A stretch of 64,000 nt of DNA from assembly GCF_009258225.1 (NCBI RefSeq), contig NZ_CP043617.1, positions 1,426,001-1,490,000 of the forward strand, in the 5' to 3' direction. Of this stretch, positions 34,356 to 44,872 are shown in pieces. This stretch comes from Sulfurimonas lithotrophica (GTDB lineage: Bacteria; Campylobacterota; Campylobacteria; Campylobacterales; Sulfurimonadaceae). The notes under the pieces were generated by a model that worked only from the letters and a program-made list of their open reading frames with translations, searched no databases and was not told where the DNA came from. The stretch's first letter is position 1, and the number at the start of each line of letters is the position of its first letter. A program made the translations under genes and the position numbers.

Positions 34356-35708
34356 CTATATACCTTCAGCTATCATAGCATCTGCTACTCTTTTAAAACC
34401 TGCTATATTTGCACCATCTACGTAATTTCCATCAACTCCGTAATCCTGAGCCGTTAAAACTACGCGTTTTGCGATCTGCTGCATAGTGGTTTTAAGTCTC
34501 TCATCAACTTTTTCAAAACTCCATTTACCCATAGCCGCATTTTGCGCCATCTCAAATTCACTAACGGCAACACCGCCTGCATTTGCAGCTTTTGCAGGAG
34601 CGAAACATATTTTATGAGATAAAAAGTCGTTTATCGCTTTTGGAGTCGATGGCATATTTGCACCCTCTGCCACAACTTCAACACCGTTTGCTATAAGGTT
34701 TTGTGCATCCATACCTGTCAGTTCATTTTGAGTAGCACACGGAAATGCAGCATAACATGGTATATCCCATACTGCATGAGCTTCCTCGGGGTAATCTTCT
34801 TTAGGTATATACTTTGCATCCGGATGAGTATCTACATAATCTTCCAAAGATACGCGTCTAACAAATTTCATCTCTTTTAAAAGTTCTAAATCAACCCCTT
34901 TTGGATCATGAATAGTACCTCTGGAATCTGAACACGAAACAGGTATAGCACCTAAGTGGTAAAGCTTTTCTATAGCATGAAGTGCTACGTTTCCGCTACC
35001 GCTTACCGTACATATTTTTCCTGCAAGTGGTTCTTTTTCTTCAAGTTCCAACATAGTTTGAGTAAAATATATAAGCCCGTATCCTGTAGCTTCAGGACGC
35101 ATTAAAGAACCGCCAAACATAAAAGGTTTACCGGTTAGGATTCCATCATATGAAGATGTGATTTTTTTATACTCTCCAAAAAGATAACCTATCTCGCGTG
35201 CACCTACGCCGATATCTCCCGCAGGTACGTCTATACGAGCACCTATATACTTATGAAGTTCGGTCATAAATGCAGAACAGAACTTCATAACTTCAAAGTC
35301 GCTTTTCCCTTTAGGATCAAAATCGCTTCCCCCTTTACCGCCACCTATTGGAAGCCCTGTTAAAGAGTTTTTAAATATCTGCTCAAACGCCAAAAACTTC
35401 AAAACACCCTCGTTCACGGTAGGATGAAAACGAAGTCCGCCTTTGTACGGTCCTAAAGCGTTGTTAAACTGAACACGGTAACCAGTATTTACTTGGATAT
35501 TTTGATTGTCGTCCATCCAAACAACTTTAAACTTTATGACTCTATCGGGTACTACCAAACGCTCGATTATAGAGTTTTGCCTATACCTTTCATCTGATTC
35601 CAACAAAGGTGCTATTGAGTAAATAACCTCTTCCATAGCTTGATAAAAAACTTTATTCTCATTACAGTCCGCACTCTCAAATCTTTTTATTAACTCTTCA
35701 CCGCTCAT
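34356..35708 (-). CDS. gdhA: Glutamate dehydrogenase, NADP type
   Basis: Reductive amination of 2-oxoglutarate for ammonia assimilation. 450 aa, the length of the hexameric bacterial enzyme. GPYKGGLRFHPTVNEGVLKFLAFEQIFKN (about 89-117) and LPIGGGKGGSDFDPKG hold the substrate-binding and catalytic lysines; VPAGDIGVGAREIG follows. The Rossmann part has VSGSGNVALHAIEKL and CSDSRGTI. 31 bases downstream of frdB on the same strand. Confidence 0.95.
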   Translation of the reverse strand: MSGEELIKRFESADCNENKVFYQAMEEVIYSIAPLLESDERYRQNSIIERLVVPDRVIKFKVVWMDDNQNIQVNTGYRVQFNNALGPYKGGLRFHPTVNEGVLKFLAFEQIFKNSLTGLPIGGGKGGSDFDPKGKSDFEVMKFCSAFMTELHKYIGARIDVPAGDIGVGAREIGYLFGEYKKITSSYDGILTGKPFMFGGSLMRPEATGYGLIYFTQTMLELEEKEPLAGKICTVSGSGNVALHAIEKLYHLGAIPVSCSDSRGTIHDPKGVDLELLKEMKFVRRVSLEDYVDTHPDAKYIPKEDYPEEAHAVWDIPCYAAFPCATQNELTGMDAQNLIANGVEVVAEGANMPSTPKAINDFLSHKICFAPAKAANAGGVAVSEFEMAQNAAMGKWSFEKVDERLKTTMQQIAKRVVLTAQDYGVDGNYVDGANIAGFKRVADAMIAEGI

Positions 35709-35739
35709 TAATTTTTACCCTTTATCTATATATATTTAT

Positions 35740-36483
35740 TTAATTTTTAACTGCCGTTTTTAACATCATACGTCTTAAGTATGCTATTTTACTTTGCAAC
35801 GGTAAATTTTTAGGGCATACGTCTTCACATCCTAAAAGCGTCATACAACCAAAAACACCGTCTTCATTTCCAATCAACTCGTAATAGTCCTCGTCACTTC
35901 TTTTATCTCTTGGATCTAAATGGTAACGTGCTATTTTATTAAGTCCTACTGCCCCTTTAAAAAATGGTCGCATCTGTATTGTACCACAACCTGCCACACA
36001 ACAGCCACATTCTACACATCTATCCAACTCATAAATCTCATCTGCTAATTCAGGTTCCATCTTTTCTTCTAGTTTATCTACATTTAGTTCATTTTCTTTA
36101 TCGTGTATCCAAGTCTCTAATTTTTCATTTAATCCACGCATCCACTTACCCGTAAATACGGACAGATCACCTATAAGCTCAAAAAGCGGAAGCGGTGCTA
36201 ATGTTATGTGCTCATCTAGCTTTGAAGTGAGTGTACGGCACGCTAAAGTAGGACGACCGTTTACAAGCATCGAACAACTTCCGCAAATACCTGCACGACA
36301 TACAAAGTCATACTTTAGAGAGTTATCGTGATGTTCACGTATATCGTTTAAAACGACAAAAAGTGTCATTCCATCGGCTTCTTCAACTTCAAAACGCTCC
36401 ATTTTTGGAAAGTCTTCCGGATCATGCGGATCAAATCTAAGTATGTCTATTTTTAAAATTCTCGGTTTTTCTTCGCTACTCAT
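35740..36483 (-). CDS. frdB: Fumarate reductase iron-sulfur subunit
   Basis: Carries electrons from the quinone site to FrdA through three clusters. 247 aa. The plant-type [2Fe-2S] site is in [24 protein letters not shown] (about 60-83). [11 protein letters not shown] and [16 protein letters not shown] bind the [4Fe-4S] and [3Fe-4S] clusters. The start overlaps the end of frdA by eight bases. Last gene of frdCAB, followed by gdhA. Confidence 0.95.
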   Translation of the reverse strand: MSSEEKPRILKIDILRFDPHDPEDFPKMERFEVEEADGMTLFVVLNDIREHHDNSLKYDFVCRAGICGSCSMLVNGRPTLACRTLTSKLDEHITLAPLPLFELIGDLSVFTGKWMRGLNEKLETWIHDKENELNVDKLEEKMEPELADEIYELDRCVECGCCVAGCGTIQMRPFFKGAVGLNKIARYHLDPRDKRSDEDYYELIGNEDGVFGCMTLLGCEDVCPKNLPLQSKIAYLRRMMLKTAVKN

Positions 36484-38473
36484 TTTCCAACCTTTCGTTT
36501 AATCTCTCATTTCTGCCTTGATACTTTTTCGGAAGCTTATCTTTAAAGGGCATCAGGACTTCTTGAATCTCAAACCTGTTCTTGCCTTCGGCTTCCATTT
36601 TAGCCCTTATGGAATCAACTCTCTCTTGAGCATCTTTGGTTAACTCGTTATGTATAGTCATATCCTTACCGTATCCTCTAAATCCTGGAGGCATCTCCAT
36701 CTCTGATATATCTATATCCTCATATGTCACTGTCGGTAGTGTTTGTTCAGGATCCGGCCATGAAGTGATAGTACGTTTTAGCCATTTTTCATCGTTTCTC
36801 TCAGGAAAGTCTTCACGCGAATGTGCCCCTCGGCTCTCCTCTCTCAAATACGCTCCCATAGCAACCGTAAGTGCTACCCTAATCATCTTTTGTGTACGAT
36901 ATGCATTTACCAAGGCAGGATTTGCAGCACGGCTTTTTGAGCGGAAAACATCTATATTTTTACTTCTGATTAAAAGCTCTTCAAGTTCATCTACAGCTTC
37001 TTTTAAATCCTTGCCGTTTCTAAAGATGCCCACTTTCTCCATCATGATTTTCTCCATACGGCGACGGAGTACATATGCATCTTCCCCGCCGTGATTGGAT
37101 AAAAGTTTGTCCAATTTGTCTTGTTCTTGTTTTAAAAATTCTGAAACTTTTTTCGTATGGATTGTAATATCGCTATCAGGCGTATCTAAAAAGTCCGATA
37201 TATATTCGGCTACGAGCATTCCGGATACTACAGTCTCACTTACCGAATTCCCGCCTAAGCGATTAAAACCGTGCATATCCCAACAAGCTGCTTCACCGCA
37301 AGAGTATAGACCTTTTAGTGTTTGAGATTCACCGGTATATTTTGTACGAATACCACCCATAGAGTAGTGCTGTGTCGGGCGAACCGGAATCCACTCTTCT
37401 GCGGGATCTATCCCCAAAAAGTTCTCACATATCTCTTTAACTTCACGAAGATTTTTCTCAATATGCTCACGTCCTAAAATGGTTATATCAAGCCATAAAT
37501 GATCTCCGTAACGGCTTTTTACACCTTTACCTTTTCTCATATGCTCGGTCATACGACGACTTACGACATCACGGCTTGCCAGCTCTTTTTTATCAGGCTC
37601 ATAATCAGGCATAAATCTATAACCGTCTTTATCTAAAAGAAGTCCGCCGTCACCACGACAACCCTCAGTTGTCAAGATTCCAACAGGTACTATGGCTGTG
37701 GGGTGAAACTGTATAGCTTCCATATTTCCCAAAGTTGCCACCCCACTCTCTAAAGCCAGTGCTTGACCCGTACCCTGACAGATAATCGCATTTGTAGAGA
37801 CTTCATAGATGCGTCCGTATCCACCAGTTGCAACGGTAGTAGCTTTAGATACATAAGCAACAAGTTCACCGCTCATAAGGTTTCTTGCAACTGCACCGTA
37901 GCATCTGCCGTTCTCATGAATAAGCGCCATAGCTTCAAGGCGTTCGTGAATCTCTACTTTATCTTCATGTGCCTTATTATCCATGGCATAAAGCATCGAG
38001 TGACCTGTACCGTCTGACGTGTAGCAGGTACGCCATTTTTTTGTCCCGCCAAAGTCACGTGCAGTTATAAGTCCATGTGCTTCGTCTTTTTCCGTAATAG
38101 TCACTTTTTGTGCATTTATGATTGATTGTCTGTCACCTCTTTTTACCCTAGTCCAAGGCACACCCCAGTGAGCAAGTTCACGGATAGCTTTTGGAGCACA
38201 ATGTGTAAACATACGTGCAACTACTTGATCGGCTCCCCAGTCACTCCCCTTTATGGTATCTTCAAAGTGCACGTCTTCATTATCGCCCTCACCCATCTTT
38301 GAGTTTGCTAAAGATGCCTGCATACCGCCTTGTGCAGCTGCAGAGTGTGAACGTTTAGGCGGAACGAGTGATAAAACAACGGCATCGTGTCCACGCTCTT
38401 TTACACCTGTAGCGACTCTAAGACCTGCTAAACCACCACCGATTATTAAAACATCCGTATAAATTACTTTCAT
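36476..38473 (-). CDS. frdA: Fumarate reductase flavoprotein subunit
   Basis: Cytoplasm-facing catalytic subunit with covalent FAD. 665 aa, close to the Wolinella protein. FAD motif [14 protein letters not shown] begins at residue 10. The flavinylation site is His43 in [40 protein letters not shown] and [10 protein letters not shown] hold active-site residues. ATG start overlaps frdC's stop by one base. The direction in vivo (fumarate reduction or succinate oxidation) cannot be told from FrdA alone. Confidence 0.95.
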   Translation of the reverse strand: MKVIYTDVLIIGGGLAGLRVATGVKERGHDAVVLSLVPPKRSHSAAAQGGMQASLANSKMGEGDNEDVHFEDTIKGSDWGADQVVARMFTHCAPKAIRELAHWGVPWTRVKRGDRQSIINAQKVTITEKDEAHGLITARDFGGTKKWRTCYTSDGTGHSMLYAMDNKAHEDKVEIHERLEAMALIHENGRCYGAVARNLMSGELVAYVSKATTVATGGYGRIYEVSTNAIICQGTGQALALESGVATLGNMEAIQFHPTAIVPVGILTTEGCRGDGGLLLDKDGYRFMPDYEPDKKELASRDVVSRRMTEHMRKGKGVKSRYGDHLWLDITILGREHIEKNLREVKEICENFLGIDPAEEWIPVRPTQHYSMGGIRTKYTGESQTLKGLYSCGEAACWDMHGFNRLGGNSVSETVVSGMLVAEYISDFLDTPDSDITIHTKKVSEFLKQEQDKLDKLLSNHGGEDAYVLRRRMEKIMMEKVGIFRNGKDLKEAVDELEELLIRSKNIDVFRSKSRAANPALVNAYRTQKMIRVALTVAMGAYLREESRGAHSREDFPERNDEKWLKRTITSWPDPEQTLPTVTYEDIDISEMEMPPGFRGYGKDMTIHNELTKDAQERVDSIRAKMEAEGKNRFEIQEVLMPFKDKLPKKYQGRNERLNERLENE

Positions 38474-39204
38474 TAGTGGTTCTCCATTTTTATTGTCTTG
38501 CTTTTATACTTAACACCGTCGCTAAAATCATGTTCAAGTCCGATGCTTATATATTTTGCCAAAGAAGCCATACCAAGTAAAATATAAACAACTATAAAAA
38601 TTCTCATTAAAACCTTATACCTTGCACGTGAAACTTTTGTGTTTTTGCCTTCCATAAAGCCCCATTTTAAAGCAAGTCTGTAAAGACCTATAAAAGCATG
38701 GGTTATAACTGAAAATAAAAGCAGTATATATAAAGGAGCAAGCATCTCATGTACTACACGGTGTGAAGATGCATACGGACCTATATCTGATGGTTCACTC
38801 ATCATCATATATAGATGCACACTTCCTATAAAAAACATTATAAAACCTGTTGAGAGTTGGATAAGCCATAAAGATGTGTCTTCATGCTTCATACCAAGTG
38901 CATGTTTTTTCATAGTCTTATGTTGACGGTAGTTATCAGGAAATTTTCTAAGAGCAATTGCAGCATGAACAATAAATATAACAAATATCGCTCCGGCTAA
39001 GAAAGATACTATTCCGGGATATGTCTCTCCAAAAAAGTAATAACCCTCAAACATAATGGTTACTTTATACATCATCTCTTTACTTATAAGGATAGATGCT
39101 TCAAACAGTATATGCCCCATTATAAATATTGCAAGTATTAAACCTGTTATACTTTGAGTAAAATCAAGTCTGGCGGGTGTCTTATCTAGCTTCTCTTGCT
39201 TCAT
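38473..39204 (-). CDS. frdC: Dihaem cytochrome b membrane anchor of fumarate reductase
   Basis: Five-helix membrane anchor, 243 aa, that binds two haems b and the quinone. Axial His31, His80, His130 and His169 match the Wolinella ligands His44, 93, 143 and 182 at a constant offset of 13. Glu53 ([10 protein letters not shown]) corresponds to Glu66 of the quinol site. At the position of Wolinella Glu180, the essential E-pathway residue, this protein has Ile167 ([14 protein letters not shown]). It leads the operon frdCAB, with a GGAGG ribosome site. Confidence 0.93.
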   Translation of the reverse strand: MKQEKLDKTPARLDFTQSITGLILAIFIMGHILFEASILISKEMMYKVTIMFEGYYFFGETYPGIVSFLAGAIFVIFIVHAAIALRKFPDNYRQHKTMKKHALGMKHEDTSLWLIQLSTGFIMFFIGSVHLYMMMSEPSDIGPYASSHRVVHEMLAPLYILLLFSVITHAFIGLYRLALKWGFMEGKNTKVSRARYKVLMRIFIVVYILLGMASLAKYISIGLEHDFSDGVKYKSKTIKMENH

Positions 39205-39352
39205 AAAAAAACCTCCGGTAAGATATTTTGTAATTCTACAATAATAATCTTAGAAAAAAAACAAAATTAAATCTTTTTAAACTTTAAGCCCTCTATAACA
39301 AAAGATATACCACAATATGCTAAGATACATTCAAAAAGGTTATTTAATACAA

Positions 39353-39712
39353 ATGCAAAGCAATCTTGTTTTATCTTCTTTAATGGTAGCTGTCTTGGTA
39401 ATTTTACTTCCACTTTTGTTTCATCTTACCAAATACTTGGGGACTCATAGTGACAATAAACGTAAAAACGAGCCTTTTGAAGGTGGAATAAGAGCTACCC
39501 ATAAAGATGCAAATGATAGATTTAACGTAAAATTCTTTTTAGTAGGAATTATCTTTTTAATATTTGATGTTGAAGTATTGTTTATGTTTCCATGGGCATT
39601 AAACCTAAGAGAGCTTGGAATGTTTGGAGTTATAGAGATGTTTGTCTTTATAGGTCTGCTAATAGGCGGGCTCGTGTATGTTTATAAATCTAAGGTGCTC
39701 AAATGGATTTAA
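39353..39712 (+). CDS. nuoA: NADH dehydrogenase I subunit A
   Basis: Three-helix membrane subunit of complex I, about 119 aa if the ATG at 39353 is used ([14 protein letters not shown]); the ATG at 39317 would add 12 polar residues with no ribosome site. NEPFEGGI and [27 protein letters not shown] are diagnostic. First gene of the 13-gene nuo operon; it overlaps nuoB by 10 bases. Divergent from frdC with a short AT-rich promoter region. Confidence 0.93.
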   Translation: MQSNLVLSSLMVAVLVILLPLLFHLTKYLGTHSDNKRKNEPFEGGIRATHKDANDRFNVKFFLVGIIFLIFDVEVLFMFPWALNLRELGMFGVIEMFVFIGLLIGGLVYVYKSKVLKWI

Positions 39713-40221
39713 GTAATACTCATCTACTCGATGATGCAATAGTTACTACAAAGATAGATGCTGTAGTTAACTGGGGACGTGAAGCTTCTTTATGGCCTTT
39801 TGTGTTTGGAACTGCCTGTTGTGCCATAGAGTTTATGGCAACGGCTGCAAGCCGTTACGATATAAGCCGTTTTGGGGCTGAAGTTCTGCGTTTTTCTCCA
39901 CGTCATGCTGACCTGCTTGTGGTAGCGGGTACGGTTAGCCATAAACAAGCACCCATACTAAAACAAATATATGATCAGATGCCCGAACCAAAATGGGTAG
40001 TAGCCATGGGTGCTTGTGCATCTACGGGCGGATTTTACGACAACTACACCACCCTTCAAGGTATAGATGAGATAGTACCTGTGGATGTATATATAGCAGG
40101 CTGCCCTCCACGTCCCGAAGCTCTTATAGATGCAGTACTTGACATACAAAGAAAACTAAAACGTGAAGAGAGTTTTAGTGTAAAACATACTGATTACAAA
40201 GGTAAACTAGATGACGTTTGA
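39703..40221 (+). CDS. nuoB: NADH dehydrogenase I subunit B
   Basis: Binds terminal cluster N2 next to the quinone site. 172 aa. [26 protein letters not shown] and [16 protein letters not shown] carry the four Cys ligands. ATG start inside the end of nuoA; overlaps nuoCD by 11 bases. Confidence 0.96.
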   Translation: MDLSNTHLLDDAIVTTKIDAVVNWGREASLWPFVFGTACCAIEFMATAASRYDISRFGAEVLRFSPRHADLLVVAGTVSHKQAPILKQIYDQMPEPKWVVAMGACASTGGFYDNYTTLQGIDEIVPVDVYIAGCPPRPEALIDAVLDIQRKLKREESFSVKHTDYKGKLDDV

Positions 40222-41836
40222 GATAGTAGAAGCAGATAATCTATACAATACTATCTTAGATGCCAGAGATAACAAGGGTTTTACTCTTTTACTAGACATT
40301 ACTGCAGTTGATAATCTCACAAGAAAATCAAAAGCACCCACAAGATTTGAGCTGATATATATACTAAGACACTCTGAGTTTAAAGACGTTAAATATTTTA
40401 AAGTTTATGTAAAAGATGAAACAATCGGTGTTAAAAGTATAAGTGATTTATTTAAGTCGGCTTCATGGGCTGAGCGTGAAGTGTATGACCAATACGGCAT
40501 AAACTTCTCTACTCATCCACTACTAAAACGTATTCTAAACCATGAAGAGTTTGTAGGGCATCCGCTAAGAAAAGATTACGACATAAGAGATGCCCACTAC
40601 TGCACAAAAGCACAAGACTTGATGGACGAGTTAAAACCCGTACTGGATGCAAAAAACCTTGATATGGATGAGGATGATTTGATGGTGGTAAATATCGGAC
40701 CATCACACCCTGCAACTCACGGGACTATAAGAAGTTTGGCGGCACTTGACGGAGAGAAAATAGTAGCAGGTGTAAGTGAGATAGGATATTTGCACCGCGG
40801 TTTTGAGAAAAGTTGCGAGAACCATACATATAACCAAATCATCCCTTACACGGACAGACTAAACTACTGTTCAGCCCTTATGAACAACATAGCTTTTTCA
40901 AAAACGGTCGAGGATATGTTAGGCGTAACTCTGCCTGAGCGTGGAGTATTTATACGTGTAATACTCTCAGAACTCTCACGTGCAATAGATCATCTTGTAT
41001 GTTTGGCAGCGGGTCTTTTAGATATGGGCGGACAAACTAACTACTGGTACTTTTTTAATCCTCGTAACGATGCATATGACTTTTTATCCAAGCTGACAGG
41101 TGCGAGACTTACCAACTCCTTTATGCGCATCGGCGGTATGACACATGATTTGTATGATGGCTGGCAGGATGATCTCGAAGATGTACTTAAAAAGATTGAC
41201 TACGGCATAAGCGAGTCAAGAAAGATGATAGAGCATAACCGCATCTTTAACGACAGACTGCAAGATATCTCACCCGTAAGTGCACAAGATGCAATAAGCT
41301 ACGGATGGAGCGGACCAAATTTACGAGCTAGCGGAGTAGCTTATGATCTGCGTTTTGCAAAACCTTATGATTTTTACGACAGTTTTGATTTTGATATGGT
41401 AGTGGGAAGTGTCGGAGACACATATGATAGGATGATGGTGCGTATAGAGGAGATAAACCAGTCTATGCGCATAATCCGCCAAGCCGTTAAAGAGCTTCCT
41501 GAGGGTGATATATGTGTAAACGACAGAAGTATAATTCTTCCGCCAAAGAGTTGTGTATATGGCTCGATTGAGGGGATGATGAATCAGTTTATGCTCACAA
41601 TTGAGGGTGTAAAAGTGCCTGCGGGTGAGTATTATGGAGCTTATGAAGCTGCAAACGGCGAACTTGGTTTTTATGTAGTGAGTGATGGCAGCGGAACGCC
41701 CTATAAAGTAAAAGTAAGACCGCCTAGCTTTTATCATATGGCATCATACCCTGAGATTATCCAAGATTATCAGGTTGCAGATGCCATACTCACACTTGGT
41801 AGTTTAAATATTATAGCGGGAGAAATGGATAGATGA
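40211..41836 (+). CDS. nuoC/nuoD: NADH dehydrogenase I fused subunit C/D
   Basis: 541 aa. The C part (about 1-140) has [19 protein letters not shown] and LRKDYD. A short acidic linker (about 143-160) leads to the D part (160-541) with [50 protein letters not shown] and the C-terminal [11 protein letters not shown]. NuoD forms the quinone cavity with NuoB. Fusion of C and D also occurs in E. coli and other bacteria. Confidence 0.95.
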   Translation: MTFEIVEADNLYNTILDARDNKGFTLLLDITAVDNLTRKSKAPTRFELIYILRHSEFKDVKYFKVYVKDETIGVKSISDLFKSASWAEREVYDQYGINFSTHPLLKRILNHEEFVGHPLRKDYDIRDAHYCTKAQDLMDELKPVLDAKNLDMDEDDLMVVNIGPSHPATHGTIRSLAALDGEKIVAGVSEIGYLHRGFEKSCENHTYNQIIPYTDRLNYCSALMNNIAFSKTVEDMLGVTLPERGVFIRVILSELSRAIDHLVCLAAGLLDMGGQTNYWYFFNPRNDAYDFLSKLTGARLTNSFMRIGGMTHDLYDGWQDDLEDVLKKIDYGISESRKMIEHNRIFNDRLQDISPVSAQDAISYGWSGPNLRASGVAYDLRFAKPYDFYDSFDFDMVVGSVGDTYDRMMVRIEEINQSMRIIRQAVKELPEGDICVNDRSIILPPKSCVYGSIEGMMNQFMLTIEGVKVPAGEYYGAYEAANGELGFYVVSDGSGTPYKVKVRPPSFYHMASYPEIIQDYQVADAILTLGSLNIIAGEMDR

Positions 41837-42270
41837 GTTTTACCTTTAGCGATGAAAATTTAAAACAAATAGAAGAATTAAAAAAACGCTATCCTTCTGT
41901 CGAAGCACTTAATCTTCCCCTGCTTTGGATGGCACAATATCAAGATGGGTTTATATCACTAGATGCTATAGATGAAATATCAAAAATAACTACGATTCCA
42001 CCTATGGAAGTTTACAGGGTTGCAACATTTTATACAATGTTTAAACTTGAAAAACCAAAGAAACTTTTAGTATCTGTTTGTAAAACCTTATCTTGCAAAC
42101 TTTGTGGAAGTGATGAGATTTTAGAGCATCTAAAAACCAAAGATGTAGAGATAGAACACGTAGAGTGTCTTGGTTCTTGCGGTACATCTCCAGTGATGCA
42201 AATAGAAGATATATACTACGAAGAACTGACACCGACAAAAGTCGATGAGATTTTAAAGGAGTTATCATGA
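41833..42270 (+). CDS. nuoE: NADH dehydrogenase I subunit E (24 kDa, [2Fe-2S])
   Basis: 145-aa thioredoxin-like subunit of the NADH module. Cluster N1a ligands are in [11 protein letters not shown] (first two) and [14 protein letters not shown] (last two). Many Campylobacterota lack NuoE and NuoF and use other proteins, so its presence is informative. The ATGA overlap with nuoCD and with nuoF shows tight coupling. Confidence 0.93.
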   Translation: MSFTFSDENLKQIEELKKRYPSVEALNLPLLWMAQYQDGFISLDAIDEISKITTIPPMEVYRVATFYTMFKLEKPKKLLVSVCKTLSCKLCGSDEILEHLKTKDVEIEHVECLGSCGTSPVMQIEDIYYEELTPTKVDEILKELS

Positions 42271-43514
42271 GAGATGCAAGACTTGTTTCTAAGCGTTTTG
42301 ATATAAAAGACTCTTTTAAAATAGAGGTTGCAAAAGCAAACGGCATCTATACAGATGCACTAAAACGTGCTTATAAGTTAGAGCCTTTGGAGATAATAGA
42401 TATTATAAAACAAAGCGGACTCAGAGGAAAAGGCGGAGGCGGTGCACCTGCGGGTGACAAATGGCTTTTGATGCCACAAGATAGCGACAAGCCTAGCTTT
42501 TTAGCTATTAATTGTGATGAGAGTGAACCCGGAACTTTTAAAGACAGACAAATAATCTCAAAAGACCCGCATCTGTTGATAGAGGGCATCTTAATAACCT
42601 GTAGAGCCATAAAAGCAAAACATGCCTACATCTATATTCGCGGAGAGTACAAGCAGTTTCAAGATATACTCCAAGCTGCTATTGATGAAGCATATGAAGA
42701 CGGACTTTTAAAAGAGTGTGACATTACTATCCACAGGGGTGCTGGTGCATATATATGCGGTGAAAAGTCTGCACTTTTGGAATCTATGGAAGGTAAACGA
42801 GGACATCCTAGACTAAAACCAAAGCAAAAAGAGTGTGAGTGGTATTTTGGCAACCCTACCCTTGTAAACAATGTAGAAACCATTGCATCCGTGCCGTATA
42901 TAATAGAACACGGTGCAGAAGCATATCGCAAATTTGGAACCCAAAAGTCTCCGGGTACTATGCTTTTTGCAATGAGCGGTCATGTAAAAAACCGCGGAGT
43001 GTATGAGGCTGAGTTTGGAATCTCTATGTGGGATTATATACAACATTTCGGCGGCGGTATAAAAAATGACAAAAAACTAAAAGCGGTAATTCCAGGAGGT
43101 GCATCAACCGATGTATTAACCGCGGGTGAGGTTTTAAATGCAAAACTTGATTATGAATCGATGCGTGAGATGGGAAGTTCATTAGGTACGGGCGGAATGA
43201 TTGTTATGGATGAAGATACAAATATGGTTGAAGCCCTTAAAAATCTTTTGGAGTTTTACCATGAAGAATCTTGCGGACAATGCACACCTTGTCGTGAAGG
43301 TACGGGCTGGAGTGAAAAGCTCGTAGCAAAAATATTAGATGGAAAGGCAAATAGCGAAGATATCGATAAGCTTCTTGAGATTTCAGATACGATGAACGGC
43401 AAGACCATATGTGTATTTGCTCCTGCTGTAAGTTGTGTGATAAATTCATTTATAAAAAAGTTTCGAAATGAGTTTGAAGCTTATAACAATAATTCAACCG
43501 AGGATATAAAATGA
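42267..43514 (+). CDS. nuoF: NADH dehydrogenase I subunit F (NADH- and FMN-binding)
   Basis: 415 aa; oxidises NADH through FMN. GLRGKGGGGAPAGDKW (about 51-66) is the NADH-binding glycine loop, NCDESEPGTFKDR binds FMN, and SCGQCTPCREGTGW plus a later Cys (PAVSC) bind cluster N3. All ligands are present, so NADH oxidation should be intact. Overlaps nuoE and nuoG by four bases each. Confidence 0.95.
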   Translation: MRDARLVSKRFDIKDSFKIEVAKANGIYTDALKRAYKLEPLEIIDIIKQSGLRGKGGGGAPAGDKWLLMPQDSDKPSFLAINCDESEPGTFKDRQIISKDPHLLIEGILITCRAIKAKHAYIYIRGEYKQFQDILQAAIDEAYEDGLLKECDITIHRGAGAYICGEKSALLESMEGKRGHPRLKPKQKECEWYFGNPTLVNNVETIASVPYIIEHGAEAYRKFGTQKSPGTMLFAMSGHVKNRGVYEAEFGISMWDYIQHFGGGIKNDKKLKAVIPGGASTDVLTAGEVLNAKLDYESMREMGSSLGTGGMIVMDEDTNMVEALKNLLEFYHEESCGQCTPCREGTGWSEKLVAKILDGKANSEDIDKLLEISDTMNGKTICVFAPAVSCVINSFIKKFRNEFEAYNNNSTEDIK

Positions 43515-44872
43515 GCCAAGTAAAAATCACGGTTGATAATAAAACATATGAAGTACAAGAAGGCTCGCTTCTTATAGATTTGCTTATAAAAGAGGAGATA
43601 AAAGTCCCCTATTTTTGTTACCATGAATCACTTGGGGCTGATGGGAACTGTCGTATGTGTATGGTTGAGATAGAGGGGCAAAAAAGACCTCAAATTGCCT
43701 GCGATACACCTGTAAAAGATGGAATGGTAGTTCACTCTCAGGGTGAAAAACTGCCGATTCAAAAGATTCGTAAAGATATACTAGAGCTTGAACTTATAAA
43801 CCACCCTGTTGACTGCCCTGTTTGTGATCAGGCGGGTGAGTGTTCTTTACAAGAGTTTTATATGGACTATGGACTTCACGAATCACATATGCACGGACTT
43901 GAAAAGGTACTTTTACGCAAACATATTGATTTAGGTTCAAACGTAATGCTTGATCAAGAGCGTTGTGTACTTTGTGCAAGATGTACCCGTTTTACCGCTC
44001 AAGTTACACACACCCACGAACTCGGTATCGTTGGACGCGGAGACCAAGCTCATATAACAACAATGCCTGGACGAAAACTGGATAATCCATATGCCATGAA
44101 TGTAGTTGATTTGTGTCCAGTCGGAGCACTTACAAATAAAGACTTTAGATTTAAACAGCGTGTTTGGTTTTTACAGTCAAGCGAGTCTGTTTGTACCAAT
44201 TGTGCCAAAAACTGCAGCATCTACCTAGACCATAACAAACTAAAATATGAAGATGAGCAGATATACCGTTTTCGACCTAGAAGAAATGAAGAGGTAAACG
44301 GCTTTTTTATGTGTGATGAGGGTAGATTATCATACAAAGATCTGCTTCAAAACAGAGAAAAATTTTCAGCTTACAAAGATGAAAAAGAGATTATAAACGA
44401 TGCACTAAAAAATGCTGAAAATATAGCGATTTTAGTTGGGGCTTCGCTTTTTAACGAAGAGATAGAACTTATTCAAGAATTTGCTCAAAGAGTTGATGCA
44501 AATCTTTACTCTCCGCAGGATATCTACATAAATGAAGATTTTGAAGATGATATGCTTCGCTCAAAATACAAGACGGCAAATATAAAAACTATACAAAACC
44601 TAAATATAAAAGATGAGATGCCAAAAGATGTTGACTTACTTATAAACTTTAACCACCCATCTGTTATAGATGCAGATGCAAAAAAAATTATAAGTTTTCA
44701 AACCCATACAAATGAGCTTGATGCATTACTGACTATCCCGATAGCTTTATATGTTGAAAACAGCGGAAGTTTTACAAATATAGACGGTGTAACACAATAT
44801 ATAGCAAAAGCCCTCTCTCCGAATAATCCTGCCCCTACACTAAAAGAGTGGTTTAGGAGCTTAGAGTTATGA
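43511..44872 (+). CDS. nuoG: NADH dehydrogenase I subunit G, short form
   Basis: 453 aa, about half of E. coli NuoG; most of the molybdopterin-like C-terminal domain is missing. The N-terminal part is complete: [2Fe-2S] ligands in YFCYHESLGADGNCRMC and IACDTP, HPVDCPVCDQAGECSLQ for N5, CVLCARCTRF with DLCPVGAL for N4, and CTNCAKNCS plus FMCDEG for the extra cluster N7. The short C-terminal part (about 270-453) keeps DVDLLINFN. Overlaps nuoF by four bases. Confidence 0.93.
   Translation: MSQVKITVDNKTYEVQEGSLLIDLLIKEEIKVPYFCYHESLGADGNCRMCMVEIEGQKRPQIACDTPVKDGMVVHSQGEKLPIQKIRKDILELELINHPVDCPVCDQAGECSLQEFYMDYGLHESHMHGLEKVLLRKHIDLGSNVMLDQERCVLCARCTRFTAQVTHTHELGIVGRGDQAHITTMPGRKLDNPYAMNVVDLCPVGALTNKDFRFKQRVWFLQSSESVCTNCAKNCSIYLDHNKLKYEDEQIYRFRPRRNEEVNGFFMCDEGRLSYKDLLQNREKFSAYKDEKEIINDALKNAENIAILVGASLFNEEIELIQEFAQRVDANLYSPQDIYINEDFEDDMLRSKYKTANIKTIQNLNIKDEMPKDVDLLINFNHPSVIDADAKKIISFQTHTNELDALLTIPIALYVENSGSFTNIDGVTQYIAKALSPNNPAPTLKEWFRSLEL

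Noticed and set aside
40211-41836. Fusion of nuoC and nuoD considered as novel
   Set aside because: The same fusion is standard in E. coli and other bacteria.
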